Below, one piece after another: positions 1-7,602 of a stretch of 40,525 nt of DNA (position 1 is the stretch's first letter; each line of letters begins with the position of its first letter). The DNA comes from Stenotrophomonas cyclobalanopsidis (GTDB taxonomy: Bacteria > Pseudomonadota > Gammaproteobacteria > Xanthomonadales > Xanthomonadaceae). The DNA lies in the NCBI RefSeq assembly GCF_008710035.1, contig NZ_VYKI01000028.1, positions 5,135-45,659 on the forward strand. The letters are read 5' to 3'. The notes beneath the pieces are model-generated. The model had not been told where the DNA came from. It saw only the letters and a program-made list of their open reading frames with translations, and made no database searches. The translations under genes were made by a program, and so were the position numbers.

Positions 1-168
1 TTGGGGGGTGGGGGGGGTTGTGGATGTGTCGCGGTGTCTGTTGGGTTTGGCGCCCCGCCCCCCACCCTCGACTCTACGGGCCAGCGACAGGCATCATTCA
101 AGCAACGCCTGCTAGCGTCGGCCTGTACCGCCGCGCGTGGCGCGGTCCCTGCCCGTTGGAGCATCGCG

Positions 169-657
169 ATGATCCGTCCCCTGACCCTGCTGCTGTGCCT
201 GGCCAGCCTGCCCGGGACCGTGCTTGCCCAGTCCGCTGCGGGCGCCACGGCGCCACAGTCGCCCGGCCTGGACCTGTCCGTGCCGCAGGCACCGATGCGC
301 TATCTCAACGACCCGACCGTGCAGCAGGACCCGCCGGGCACCTACTACGGCGACAAGAGCGGCCCGCGCGTGCACGACGACGCCCGCATCGCCGACGTGA
401 CCGACGACAAGCTGAAGGTGTCTGGCAGCTTCACCACCGGCATCGGTTATTCGAAGGGCTACGGCAACTCGCACTACAACGCCGCCACGCTCAACCTCAG
501 CAAGAACTACACCACCGATGAGGGCAAGACCCACGGGGTCAACGTCAACATCCATGTCAGCGAAGGCAAGGGCCCGGGCTTCGGCCCCTACGGTGGTGGT
601 TTCTATGGCGGCGGTGGCCCGGGTTACTGGGATTACCCGCCGCCGTACGGCTGGTAA
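169..657 (+). CDS. Secreted glycine-rich hypothetical protein
   Basis: I do not recognise a named family. The ATG at 169 is chosen because it begins a clear signal peptide (MIRPLTLLLCLASLPGTVLA, then QSA), giving 162 residues; the reading frame is open further upstream, but that part looks non-coding. After the signal peptide comes a Pro/Gln-rich stretch, then a middle part (about residues 80-130) of alternating polar and hydrophobic residues (SGSFTTGIGYSKGYGN), suggesting beta structure. The C-terminus is a Gly/Tyr/Pro-rich tail (GPYGGGFYGGGGPGYWDYPPPYGW-like, residues about 140-162). It is probably periplasmic or envelope-associated. The repeat array begins directly after its stop codon. 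Function is unknown. Confidence 0.7.
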   Translation: MIRPLTLLLCLASLPGTVLAQSAAGATAPQSPGLDLSVPQAPMRYLNDPTVQQDPPGTYYGDKSGPRVHDDARIADVTDDKLKVSGSFTTGIGYSKGYGNSHYNAATLNLSKNYTTDEGKTHGVNVNIHVSEGKGPGFGPYGGGFYGGGGPGYWDYPPPYGW

Positions 658-660
658 GCA

Positions 661-1320
661 GCTCCCGCTGCGCTCGCCGGGCATGGCCCGGCGCTACCGC
701 CTGCCTTGTAGAGCCGAGTCCACGCTCGGCTGCGCATTGCGTCCGCCGGGCATGGCCCGGCGCTACCGCCTGCCTTGTAGAGCCGAGCCCTCGCTCGGCT
801 GCGCACTGTGTCCGCCGGGCATGGCCCGGCGCTACCGCCTGCCTTGTAGGGCCGAGCCCACGCTCGGCTGCGCACTGCGTCCGCCGGGCATGGCCCGGCG
901 CTACCGCCTGCCTTGTAGGGCCGAGCCCACGCTCGGCTGCGCACTGCGTCCGCCGGGCATGGCCCGGCGCTACCGCCTGCCTTGTAGAGCCGAGCCCTCG
1001 CTCGGCTGCGCACTGTGTCCGCCGGGCATGGCCCGGCGCTACCGCCTGCCTTGTAGAGCCGAGCCCACGCTCGGCTGCGCACTGCGTCCGCCGGGCATGG
1101 CCCGGCGCTACCGCCTGCCTTGTAGAGCCGAGCCCACGCTCGGCTGCGCATTGCGTCCGCCGGGCTTGGCCCGGCACTACCGCCTGCCTTGTAGGTCCGA
1201 GCCCACGCTCGGCTGCGCACTGTGTCCGCCGGGCATGGCCCGGCGCTACCGCCTGCCTTGTAGGGCCGAGCCCACGCTCGGCTGAGCACTGTGTCCGCCG
1301 GGCATGGCCCGGCGCTACCG
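661..1320. repeat. Tandem array of ten 69-bp units, each a head-to-head SMAG (GTAG) repeat pair
   Basis: The motif CCGGGCATGGCCCGG starts at 677 and recurs every 69 bp (746, 815, 884, 953, 1022, 1091, 1160, 1229, 1298) with no length change. The eighth copy (1160) has one base difference, CTTGG for CATGG. Each unit has two hairpins. One carries its GTAG head on the minus strand (ending GCGCTAC); about 10 bp later the other carries GTAG on the plus strand (GTAGAGCCGAGCCCACGCTC and its GGCT end). This is the layout of a paired REP/BIME. The GTAG heads match SMAG repeats known from S. maltophilia. Because 69 is divisible by 3, long open frames cross the array on both strands; these are artefacts. 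Confidence 0.93.
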
Positions 1321-1323
1321 ACC

Positions 1324-1758
1324 TTAATCCAGCCAGCCATCGCGCTCGCTGTGCAGGATCCGCCCGTCATGGCCGCTCAGGCGCACCTCCACGCGCTGGT
1401 TGCGGACGTTGCGCGCTTCCAGCGACCAGGTCGCGCCATCGCGTTCCAGCGAATGGATCTCGCGCAGACCGTGCGCCTGCGCCTTGGCCAGCACCTGCTC
1501 GGTACCCAGCAGCGCGCGGCCATCGTGCTCGTCGAAGATCTCGCCGGTCTTCGGGTCGACATACACCTCGCTGAAGCGACCATCGGCACGGCTGACATCG
1601 GCTTCCCACAAACCATCATCGCGCTCGATCTCGTGGATCTGGGTGTAGCCGGCCTTGCGCAGGGTCTGCTCGACTTGGGCCATGCCCAGCGGGGCCGCCT
1701 GCACGGCGGGGGCGAAGGCCAGGGCGGCGACGGTGGCGAGGGTGAGCGACTTCAACAT
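1324..1758 (-). CDS. PepSY-domain periplasmic protein
   Basis: A 144-residue protein with a signal peptide (MLKSLTLATVAALAFAPAVQ, then AAPLG) followed by two PepSY-type repeats, about residues 25-75 and 88-140. Each has the family's pattern of a short helix and then strands with acidic turns (VYVDPKTGEIFDEHDGRALL; VEVRLSGHDGRILHSERDG). PepSY domains are small extracytoplasmic modules thought to bind or inhibit peptidases or to sense peptides; the ligand here is unknown. A good ribosome site (AGGAGA) lies before the ATG. It is divergent from a second PepSY gene that leads into a two-component system, and the shared gap holds candidate response-regulator boxes, so it may be a regulon member. 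Confidence 0.85.
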   Translation of the reverse strand: MLKSLTLATVAALAFAPAVQAAPLGMAQVEQTLRKAGYTQIHEIERDDGLWEADVSRADGRFSEVYVDPKTGEIFDEHDGRALLGTEQVLAKAQAHGLREIHSLERDGATWSLEARNVRNQRVEVRLSGHDGRILHSERDGWLD

Positions 1759-1815
1759 GGGGGTTCTCCTGTTCGATGCCGGACCATCCCGGCACCGCCA
1801 TGATGCCGAGCGCGG

Positions 1816-1856
1816 TTAACAGCCCCTTAGCCGGCGCTGTTAGCCAATGGTTAGCC
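1816..1856. promoter_or_regulatory. Candidate PhoP/OmpR-type direct-repeat boxes
   Basis: Four related hexamers lie on the plus strand: TTAACA at 1816, TTAGCC at 1827, TTAGCC at 1840 and TTAGCC at 1851. The first two and the last two are each spaced 11 bp start to start, the spacing of half-sites bound by dimers of OmpR/PhoP-family regulators. They sit between divergent PepSY genes, just upstream of such a regulator (2200-2859), so autoregulation is plausible. The last half-site overlaps the ATG at 1847, which raises doubt about that start. Binding is inferred only. Confidence 0.45.
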
Positions 1857-2200
1857 GCAACCGGCACACTCGCGCCATCCTCCCCGCATGGCTGCCCTCC
1901 CCCGTGACGCTGCTGTTCGCCCTGCCCCTGCTGCTGGCCCTGGCCAGCCCCGCGACCGCCGCCCGGCCTGCACAGGATCCGGCGCAGGATGTCGCGCGCC
2001 GGGCCGTGCAGCAGGGACGCTACGTCGCACTGGAAGGCGTGGTGCGCGACGCGCTCAAGCGCCACCCCGGCCAGCTGCTGGAAGTGGAACTGGACGATGG
2101 CGTGTATGAAGTGGAGATCCTGCGCGCCGACGGGGTGGTGGTGGAGCTGGACTATGATGCGCGCAACGGCAGGCTGCTGAAGACGGAGCTGGACGACTGA
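1847..2200 (+). CDS. PepSY-domain protein preceding the two-component system
   Basis: A 117-residue protein with a hydrophobic signal sequence (VTLLFALPLLLALASPATAA) and one PepSY domain at the C-terminus (about residues 55-117: LEVELDDGVYEVEILRADGV, then DYDARNGRLLKTELDD). The only in-frame ATG is at 1847, but neither it nor the in-frame GTG at 1904 has a clear ribosome site, and the candidate regulator boxes overlap 1847; starting at GTG 1904 would still leave a full signal sequence. The stop codon TGA overlaps the ATG of the response regulator (TGATG), so the genes are probably translationally coupled. The order PepSY-regulator-kinase suggests that the periplasmic protein modulates the sensor. 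Confidence 0.8.
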   Translation: MVSRNRHTRAILPAWLPSPVTLLFALPLLLALASPATAARPAQDPAQDVARRAVQQGRYVALEGVVRDALKRHPGQLLEVELDDGVYEVEILRADGVVVELDYDARNGRLLKTELDD

Positions 2201-2859
2201 TGCGCATCCTGCTGGCCGAGGACGATGCGGCGCTGGCACAGCGCCTGCAGCCGCTGCTGGAACAGGCCGGTTACGTGGTGCAGACCGTGGCCGATGGCCG
2301 CCAGGCCGAAGAGATCGGCCAGATCGAGGATCTGCAGGCCGCCATCGTCGACCTCGGCCTGCCCGGGCTGGACGGCCTGAGCGTGATCGAGCGCTGGCGC
2401 AGCAACGGCCGCAGCTTCCCGGTGCTGGTGCTGACCGCGCGCGGGCGCTGGCACGACAAACTGGCCGGGTTCGATGCCGGCGCCGATGACTACCTGACCA
2501 AACCCTTCCAGGCCGATGAACTGGTGCTGCGCCTGCGCGCCCTGATCCGTCGCAGCCATGGCCATGCCAGCCCACGCCTGCAGTGCGGCCCTTTGCAGCT
2601 GGACGTCAACGCCGGGCGCTTCGAACTGGACGGCCAGGCCCTGGCACTCAGCCCGCAGGAATTCCGCCTGCTCAGCTGTTTCATCCACCACAGCGGCCAG
2701 GTGATCGGCCGCGACCGGCTGGGCGAACAGGTGTTCGATGGCGGCTTGGACCCGGATTCGAACGCGCTGGACGTCCTGCTCGGGCGCGTGCGCCGCAAGC
2801 TCGGCAGCGACCTGATCCAGACCGTGCGGGGCCAGGGCTGGCGGCTGGCCGCACCGTGA
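2200..2859 (+). CDS. OmpR-family response regulator, PhoP/QseB type
   Basis: A cytoplasmic transcription regulator of 219 residues. The N-terminal receiver domain has the acidic pocket (E7, D8, D9), the phosphoacceptor D51 in VDLGLPGLDG, a conserved Thr/Ala switch (LTARG) and K101 in DDYLTKPF. The C-terminal winged-helix DNA-binding domain (about 125-219) carries the usual ALSPQEFRLLSCF and DVLLGRVRRKLG signatures. Length is typical. Its start overlaps the stop of the PepSY gene, and its stop overlaps the kinase start (GTGA), so all three form one operon. By family it is closest to PhoP; the gene name is withheld because the signal is not known from sequence. Confidence 0.93.
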   Translation: MRILLAEDDAALAQRLQPLLEQAGYVVQTVADGRQAEEIGQIEDLQAAIVDLGLPGLDGLSVIERWRSNGRSFPVLVLTARGRWHDKLAGFDAGADDYLTKPFQADELVLRLRALIRRSHGHASPRLQCGPLQLDVNAGRFELDGQALALSPQEFRLLSCFIHHSGQVIGRDRLGEQVFDGGLDPDSNALDVLLGRVRRKLGSDLIQTVRGQGWRLAAP

Positions 2860-4196
2860 GCGGGCAACCCTCGCTGCGCCGCCGCCTGCTGCTGGCCGGT
2901 GGCCTCGGCCTGCTGCTGGTCTCGCTGCTGGCCAGCGCGCTGCTGGGCGAACTGTTCAAACGCAGCGCCCGCGACCGCCTGGACCATGAGCTGCAGCAGG
3001 ACCTGCTGACCCTGGTGGCACAGATGGAAACCACGCCTGACGGACAGCTGCAGCTGCGTCAGGAGCCCAACGATGCGCGCTTCCAGCGGGTGTTTTCCGG
3101 TGCGTACTGGCAGATCGCCAACCGCCACGGCGAGGTGCTGCTGCAGTCGCGTTCGCTGTGGGATGAAACCCTGCCGTCCGCGGCAGCCGGCGAGACTACC
3201 CGCAACCTGCCCGGCCCGCTGCAACAGGCGCTGCGTGCGCGCGTGCAGGAAGTGCGCCTGCCACGCGCCACCGAGGCCTATCGGGTGAGCGTGGCCACCG
3301 ACCGCAGCGCGCTGGATGCCGATGTGGCGGCCTTCCGCCAGCGCACCGCGCTGGCGCTGGGCGTGCTGGCGGCAGTCTGGCTGGCGGTGCTGGCCAGCCA
3401 GGTGCAGTTCGGCCTGCGCCCGCTGCGGCGCCTGGCCCATCAGCTGGAACGCGTGCGGCGCGGGCAGGCCCAGCGCATCGACACCGATGGCCTGGGCAGC
3501 GAGATCGTGCCGCTGGGCGAGGAGCTCAACGCCCTGCTCGAGCACCAGCAGCGGATGGTCGCGCGTGCGCGCACCAGTGCCGAAGACCTCGCCCATGCTT
3601 TGAAGACGCCGCTGAGCGTGCTGGCCGCCGAGGCCGATGGCGACGGGACGGACTGGCGCACGGCCGTGCGCGAACAGGGTGCGCGCATGCAGGCCAGTGT
3701 CGACCGCTACCTGGCGGTGGGCCTGGCCGCGGACCATCGCCAGCGCACCGGCGTGGCGCCGGTGGTGCAGGCGCTGTGTGGGCTGATGGCCCGTGTGCAC
3801 GGCGAGCGCGGCGTGGTGTTCGGTGCGGAGGGCATCGACGAGGCGCTGCAGTTTGCCGGTGCACGTGCGGATCTTGAAGAAATGCTGGGCAACCTGCTGG
3901 ACAACGCCGGCAAGTGGGCACGACAGCGCGTGTCGATCAGCGCGGCAAATGACGGTGGGCAGCTGCGCATTGATGTGCGCGACGACGGCCCCGGCCTGGC
4001 CGCCGATGCGCTGGAGCAGGTTACTGGCCGCGGTGTGCGCCTGGATGAGCGCGAAGGCAGCAGCGGGCTGGGCCTTGCGATCGTGGAAGACATCGCCGCC
4101 AGCTACGGCGGGCGGCTGGTGCTGGAGAACGCCGCGCCGGGGTTGCGCGCGACGGTGTGGTTGCCGGCGGCGCACGATATCCGCCGTCAGCGGTGA
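2856..4196 (+). CDS. Sensor histidine kinase, PhoQ-like
   Basis: A membrane sensor kinase of 446 residues starting at a GTG that overlaps the regulator's TGA by 4 bases; the open frame extends upstream but lies inside the regulator gene. The first transmembrane helix is at about 12-32 and the second at about 165-185, bounding a periplasmic domain of about 130 residues. A HAMP-like linker follows. The H-box is EDLAHALKTPLSVL with His247; the ATPase domain has the N-box GNLLDNAGKWA (Asn350), DDGPGLA and GSSGLGLAIVEDIA. It is expected to phosphorylate the regulator at D51. The last 10 bases overlap the convergent DUF6122 gene. Confidence 0.92.
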   Translation: MSGQPSLRRRLLLAGGLGLLLVSLLASALLGELFKRSARDRLDHELQQDLLTLVAQMETTPDGQLQLRQEPNDARFQRVFSGAYWQIANRHGEVLLQSRSLWDETLPSAAAGETTRNLPGPLQQALRARVQEVRLPRATEAYRVSVATDRSALDADVAAFRQRTALALGVLAAVWLAVLASQVQFGLRPLRRLAHQLERVRRGQAQRIDTDGLGSEIVPLGEELNALLEHQQRMVARARTSAEDLAHALKTPLSVLAAEADGDGTDWRTAVREQGARMQASVDRYLAVGLAADHRQRTGVAPVVQALCGLMARVHGERGVVFGAEGIDEALQFAGARADLEEMLGNLLDNAGKWARQRVSISAANDGGQLRIDVRDDGPGLAADALEQVTGRGVRLDEREGSSGLGLAIVEDIAASYGGRLVLENAAPGLRATVWLPAAHDIRRQR

Positions 4197-4507
4197 TGCA
4201 TCCACCAGCAGTCGATGGCATCCAGCGCGATGTGGATCATCAGACCAATGCCCACCAGCCGCGTTTTCTTCGGCACGCACAGCCCCGCATACACGCCAAT
4301 CGCCGGTGCGGTGTGCAAGGGGTGGAAGCCGATGCTGCAGCGGTTCGGCGCGTAGATCGGGTCGGCCAGCAGATGGTCCAGGTCGATGATCCAGCCCAGC
4401 AGCAACAGCAGCCAGGCCGAGGCAAACCGCTTGCGCCAGAACAGCCATGCCAGCAGGGCTGGCACGGCGGCATGCAGGAACAGATGGAAGATCGCGCGCG
4501 CGCTCAT
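4187..4507 (-). CDS. DUF6122 family inner-membrane protein
   Basis: A 106-residue membrane protein with about three hydrophobic helices (AVPALLAWLFW, AWLLLLLGWIIDL, LVGIGLMIHIALDAIDCWW). It carries the conserved acidic/His motifs DLDHLLADP and CSIGFHPLHT and a final HxxxDxxD-like segment, as in DUF6122 proteins. The His/Asp clusters recall membrane-bound metal-dependent hydrolases of the YdjM type, but no activity is known. The start at 4507 has only a weak ribosome site. The gene is convergent with the kinase, overlapping its last 10 bases, and lies 42 bp after speA on the same strand, so it may be a distal member of that transcript. Confidence 0.82.
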   Translation of the reverse strand: MSARAIFHLFLHAAVPALLAWLFWRKRFASAWLLLLLGWIIDLDHLLADPIYAPNRCSIGFHPLHTAPAIGVYAGLCVPKKTRLVGIGLMIHIALDAIDCWWMHHR

Positions 4508-4549
4508 CGGCGTCGGTCGCGCCGGGTCATCCCCGGCGCACCGCAGACA

Positions 4550-6439
4550 TCATGCCAGCGGTTCGTCGGACAGGTAGGTGTAACCGGTCAGGCCGGCTTC
4601 CAGCGCCTGCGACAGTTCCTGCGCACGTTCCGGCGACAGCTCGGCCGCGGCCACACGCTCGGCATAGGCCGCGCGCAGGTCGTCCAGCTTGTAGCCCACG
4701 TAATCCAGCATCACGTCGGTGGTGTCACCGCGGCGCTGCTGGGTGATCGCGTAGCCATCGGCATCGGCCACCACTTCCACGGCATCGGTATCGCCGAACA
4801 GGTTGTGGATGTCGCCCAGGATTTCCTGGTAGGCGCCGACCATGAAGAAACCGATGCGGTAGCTCTCGCCGTGCTTCATCGCGTGCAGCGGCAGCGAGGT
4901 GTCCAGGCTCTCGTTCTCGACATAGGTCTTCACCATGCCGTCCGAGTCGCAGGTCATGTCGGCGATGATGCCGCGGCGGTCAGGGGTCTCGTTCAGGCGC
5001 TCGATCGGCACGATCGGGAACACCTGGTCGATCGCCCACGCATCGGGAATCGATTCGAACACGCTGAAGTTGACGAAGTACTTGTCGACCAGGCGCTCGT
5101 TCAGTTCATCCAGCGCCGGGCGGTGGCTCTTTTCGTCGTAGCTCAGGCGCGCACGCACGCCGTGGGCGATGGCATAGAACAGATCGTCGATGCGCGCACG
5201 CTGCGGCAGGTCGATCTGGCCCAGCGCGTAGCTGGCCAGGCCTTCGGCGTGGAAATGCTGCGCTTCCTGGAACAGTTCCACCGCCGGACGCGTGTCCAGT
5301 TCCTCGTGGATCTCGCGCAGGTGGCGGATCGAGGCCGGCTCGTCGTCGTGCTGGTCCGGCACGCGACCTTCCTGCGCCTGCTCCACTTCAGAGACGTTGG
5401 CGATCAGCACCGCGTGGTGCGCGGTCATCGCGCGGCCGCACTCGGTGACGATGCGCGGCGGGGTCAGACCGTGTTCTTCGCAGGCGTTGGCCAGCGGCTG
5501 CACGATGTTGCTGGCGTACGAATTGAGCCCGTAGTTGATCGAGCAGAAGCTGCGCGAACGGGTGCCTTCGTAATCCACGCCCAGGCCGCCGCCCACGTCC
5601 ACGTGGGTGATCTTCGCGCCCAGCTGTGACAGCTCGACGAAATAGCGGGTGGCTTCACGCATGCCGTTGGCGATGTCGCGCACGTTGGAGATCTGCGACC
5701 CCATGTGGAAGTGCAGCAGGTTCAGGCAGTCGGCGTATTCGGTATCGCGCAGCGACTTCCACAGGTCCAGCAGCTGGCGCGGGGACAGGCCGAACTTGGC
5801 CTTGTCGCCACCGCTGTTCTGCCACTTGCCGGCGCCCAGCGAGGCCAGGCGCATGCGCACGCCCAGGCCCGGCTTCACGTCCAGCGCCTTGGATTCCTCC
5901 AGCACCAGCTTCAGCTCGGACGGCTTCTCGATGACGATGAAGGTCTGCAGGCCCAGCTTGCGGCCGATCAGGGCCAGGCGGATGTACTCGCGGTCCTTGT
6001 AGCCGTTGCAGACGATCAGGCCACCCGGGCGCGACAGTGCCAGCACGGCCATCAGCTCGGGCTTGCTGCCCGCTTCCAGGCCGAAGCCTTCACCGTGGTG
6101 GCTGGCCAGGGTACCGGCCACGCCGCGGTGCTGGTTCACCTTGATCGGGTACACGGCGGTGTAGCCGCCCGGGTAATCCCAGTCCTGCTGGGCCTGGGCG
6201 AACGCCGCCTGCAGCTTGCCCAGGCGCTGGCCGAGGATGTCCGGGAAGCGCACCAGCAGCGGCAGCTTGGCGCCGCCGGCACGTGCTGCGTCCACCACCT
6301 TGGGCAGCGACACCACCGGGCCCTTTGCCCCGGTCGGTCTCACCACCATGTGCCCAGCCTGATCCACATCGAAATAACCATCCGCCCAATGCGGGATCGA
6401 GTAGGTCTTGCGGGCTTGGTCGAGGGACCAATCGGTCAT
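4550..6439 (-). CDS. speA: Biosynthetic arginine decarboxylase
   Basis: A PLP-dependent enzyme converting arginine to agmatine, the first step of putrescine synthesis. The protein has 629 residues, the usual length for SpeA. The start MTDWSLDQARKTYSIPHWA matches the family; upstream in-frame codons are discarded. The PLP lysine is K100 in VYPIKVNQHRG. The phosphate-binding loop is DVGGGLGVDYEG and the C-terminal active-site motif is TCDSDGMVKTY, with its catalytic Cys. The long inserted helical region typical of SpeA rather than lysine/ornithine decarboxylases is present. It is divergent from speE, so precursor and product genes of spermidine synthesis share one control region. Confidence 0.96.
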   Translation of the reverse strand: MTDWSLDQARKTYSIPHWADGYFDVDQAGHMVVRPTGAKGPVVSLPKVVDAARAGGAKLPLLVRFPDILGQRLGKLQAAFAQAQQDWDYPGGYTAVYPIKVNQHRGVAGTLASHHGEGFGLEAGSKPELMAVLALSRPGGLIVCNGYKDREYIRLALIGRKLGLQTFIVIEKPSELKLVLEESKALDVKPGLGVRMRLASLGAGKWQNSGGDKAKFGLSPRQLLDLWKSLRDTEYADCLNLLHFHMGSQISNVRDIANGMREATRYFVELSQLGAKITHVDVGGGLGVDYEGTRSRSFCSINYGLNSYASNIVQPLANACEEHGLTPPRIVTECGRAMTAHHAVLIANVSEVEQAQEGRVPDQHDDEPASIRHLREIHEELDTRPAVELFQEAQHFHAEGLASYALGQIDLPQRARIDDLFYAIAHGVRARLSYDEKSHRPALDELNERLVDKYFVNFSVFESIPDAWAIDQVFPIVPIERLNETPDRRGIIADMTCDSDGMVKTYVENESLDTSLPLHAMKHGESYRIGFFMVGAYQEILGDIHNLFGDTDAVEVVADADGYAITQQRRGDTTDVMLDYVGYKLDDLRAAYAERVAAAELSPERAQELSQALEAGLTGYTYLSDEPLA

Positions 6440-6471
6440 TGCAGTCGGCCTTGTTGGCAATAAAAGGGGGG

Positions 6472-6511
6472 GCATGATAACGCCTATATGCCCACAGGTT
6501 CGTTATCATGC
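6472..6511. promoter_or_regulatory. Inverted repeat in the divergent speA-speE control region
   Basis: GCATGATAACG (6472-6482) and CGTTATCATGC (6501-6511) form a perfect 11-bp inverted repeat around an 18-bp centre. The outer part of each arm reads TATCAT in the direction of the gene it faces, resembling a -10 hexamer, so the element may be two back-to-back promoters, an operator for one regulator, or both. It lies 33 bp before the speA start and 120 bp before the speE start. Confidence 0.5.
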
Positions 6512-6631
6512 GCGCCACGCGCCCGTGGCAGGTCTGAACCTGAACGGGCCGATCCGTCCGGATGTGGCATCTGTGCCACGCGGCCCCGCCCGCCAGCCCG
6601 GCTTCAACCCTCCGAACAGGACCGCAATCCA

Positions 6632-7483
6632 ATGACTGACAGCAGCAACTGGTACATCGAACACTTCGAACGCACGGGCTCGGCCATCGGCTTCCGCATC
6701 ACCGGCAAGCTGGACGAGGTGCAGTCGCCGTTCCAGAAGATCGAAATCTTCCAGACCACCGACTGGGGCAACCTGATGACCATCGACGGGGCCATCATGC
6801 TGACCAGCAAGGACAACTTCTTCTACCACGAGATGATCAGCCACCCGGTGCTGTTCACCCACGCCGCGCCCAAGCGCGTGGTCATCATCGGTGGCGGCGA
6901 CTGCGGCACCCTGCGCGAAGTGCTCAAGCACAAGGGCGTGGAGAGCGTGACCCAGTGCGATATCGACGAACAGGTCACCGTGATGGCGCGCAAGCACTTC
7001 CCGGAACTGTGCGATTCCAACGATGACGCCCGCGCAGAACTGCTGTTCGACGACGGCGTGGCCTACATGGCCAACTGCCCGGCCGGCAGCGTGGACGTGG
7101 TGATCGTCGATTCGACCGACCCGGTCGGCCCGGGCGAAGGCCTGTTCAACAAGGCCTTCTACGAGAGCTGCTTCAAGGCCCTGAAAGACGACGGCATCCT
7201 GGTGCAGCAGTCCGAATCGCCGCTGATGCAGCTGGAGCTGATCAACGAGATGCGCACCGAGATGGGCAAGGCTGGCTTCGGCTCGTTCAAGACCCTGCCG
7301 TTCCCGCAGCCGTGCTACCCCACCGGCTGGTGGAGCGTGACCATGGCGCGCAAGGGCGAGAGCGGCTTCGATTTCCGCCAGGCCGACTCGGCTGCCAAGA
7401 CCTTCAACACCCTGTACTACACCGCCGCGCTGCACACCGGCGTGCTGGTGACCCCGCCGTTCGTCCAGGCGGCGTTGAAGTAA
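6632..7483 (+). CDS. speE: Spermidine synthase
   Basis: A cytoplasmic aminopropyltransferase that makes spermidine from putrescine and decarboxylated S-adenosylmethionine. It has 283 residues, a normal length. Motifs are the N-terminal beta domain (SPFQKIEIFQT), the nucleotide-binding loop IIGGGDCGTLREVL (residues 85-98), the acidic strand end CDIDEQV, and the catalytic/polyamine site IVDSTDPVGPGEGLF with D160. The start at MTDSSNWYIEHF matches the family; the longer frame upstream is non-coding leader. It is divergent from speA and followed by a strong terminator. Confidence 0.96.
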   Translation: MTDSSNWYIEHFERTGSAIGFRITGKLDEVQSPFQKIEIFQTTDWGNLMTIDGAIMLTSKDNFFYHEMISHPVLFTHAAPKRVVIIGGGDCGTLREVLKHKGVESVTQCDIDEQVTVMARKHFPELCDSNDDARAELLFDDGVAYMANCPAGSVDVVIVDSTDPVGPGEGLFNKAFYESCFKALKDDGILVQQSESPLMQLELINEMRTEMGKAGFGSFKTLPFPQPCYPTGWWSVTMARKGESGFDFRQADSAAKTFNTLYYTAALHTGVLVTPPFVQAALK

Positions 7484-7494
7484 GGCGTACCCAA

Positions 7495-7529
7495 TAAAAA
7501 CCCGCGCTGGCGACAGCGCGGGTTTTTTG
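7495..7529 (+). terminator. Rho-independent terminator after speE
   Basis: A perfect stem CCCGCGCT / AGCGCGGG (7501-7508 and 7515-7522) with a 6-nt loop is followed by six T (7523-7528) and preceded by AATAAAAA. The A run makes it usable from both directions, though the minus-strand lpxO transcript would meet two SMAG hairpins first. Confidence 0.92.
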
Positions 7530-7534
7530 CTTCT

Positions 7535-7599
7535 GTAGAGCCGAGCCCATGCTCGGCTGCCTGTATCAGGAATCCAGCCGAGCAGGGGCTCGGCTCCAC
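7535..7599. repeat. Pair of SMAG-type hairpins
   Basis: GTAGAGCCGAGCCCATGCTC followed by GGCT (7535-7558) is a plus-strand GTAG hairpin. A second hairpin, AGCCGAGC with GCTCGGCT (about 7576-7594), faces the other way with a GTGG rather than a GTAG head. They separate the convergent ends of speE and the LpxO-like gene. Confidence 0.8.
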
Positions 7600-7602
7600 A
7601 AT

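Noticed and set aside
661..1320. CRISPR array
   Set aside because: The complete 69-bp unit is repeated, including the parts between hairpins; there are no unique spacers and no cas genes.
518..1370. Long open frames on both strands across 518-1370 encoding a 23-residue repeat
   Set aside because: They exist only because the SMAG array period (69 bp) is a multiple of three and lacks stops; composition and palindromes show a non-coding repeat.
2490..4448. A 652-residue open frame antisense to the two-component genes
   Set aside because: Antisense shadow typical of GC-rich DNA; the plus-strand kinase and regulator have full domain motifs.
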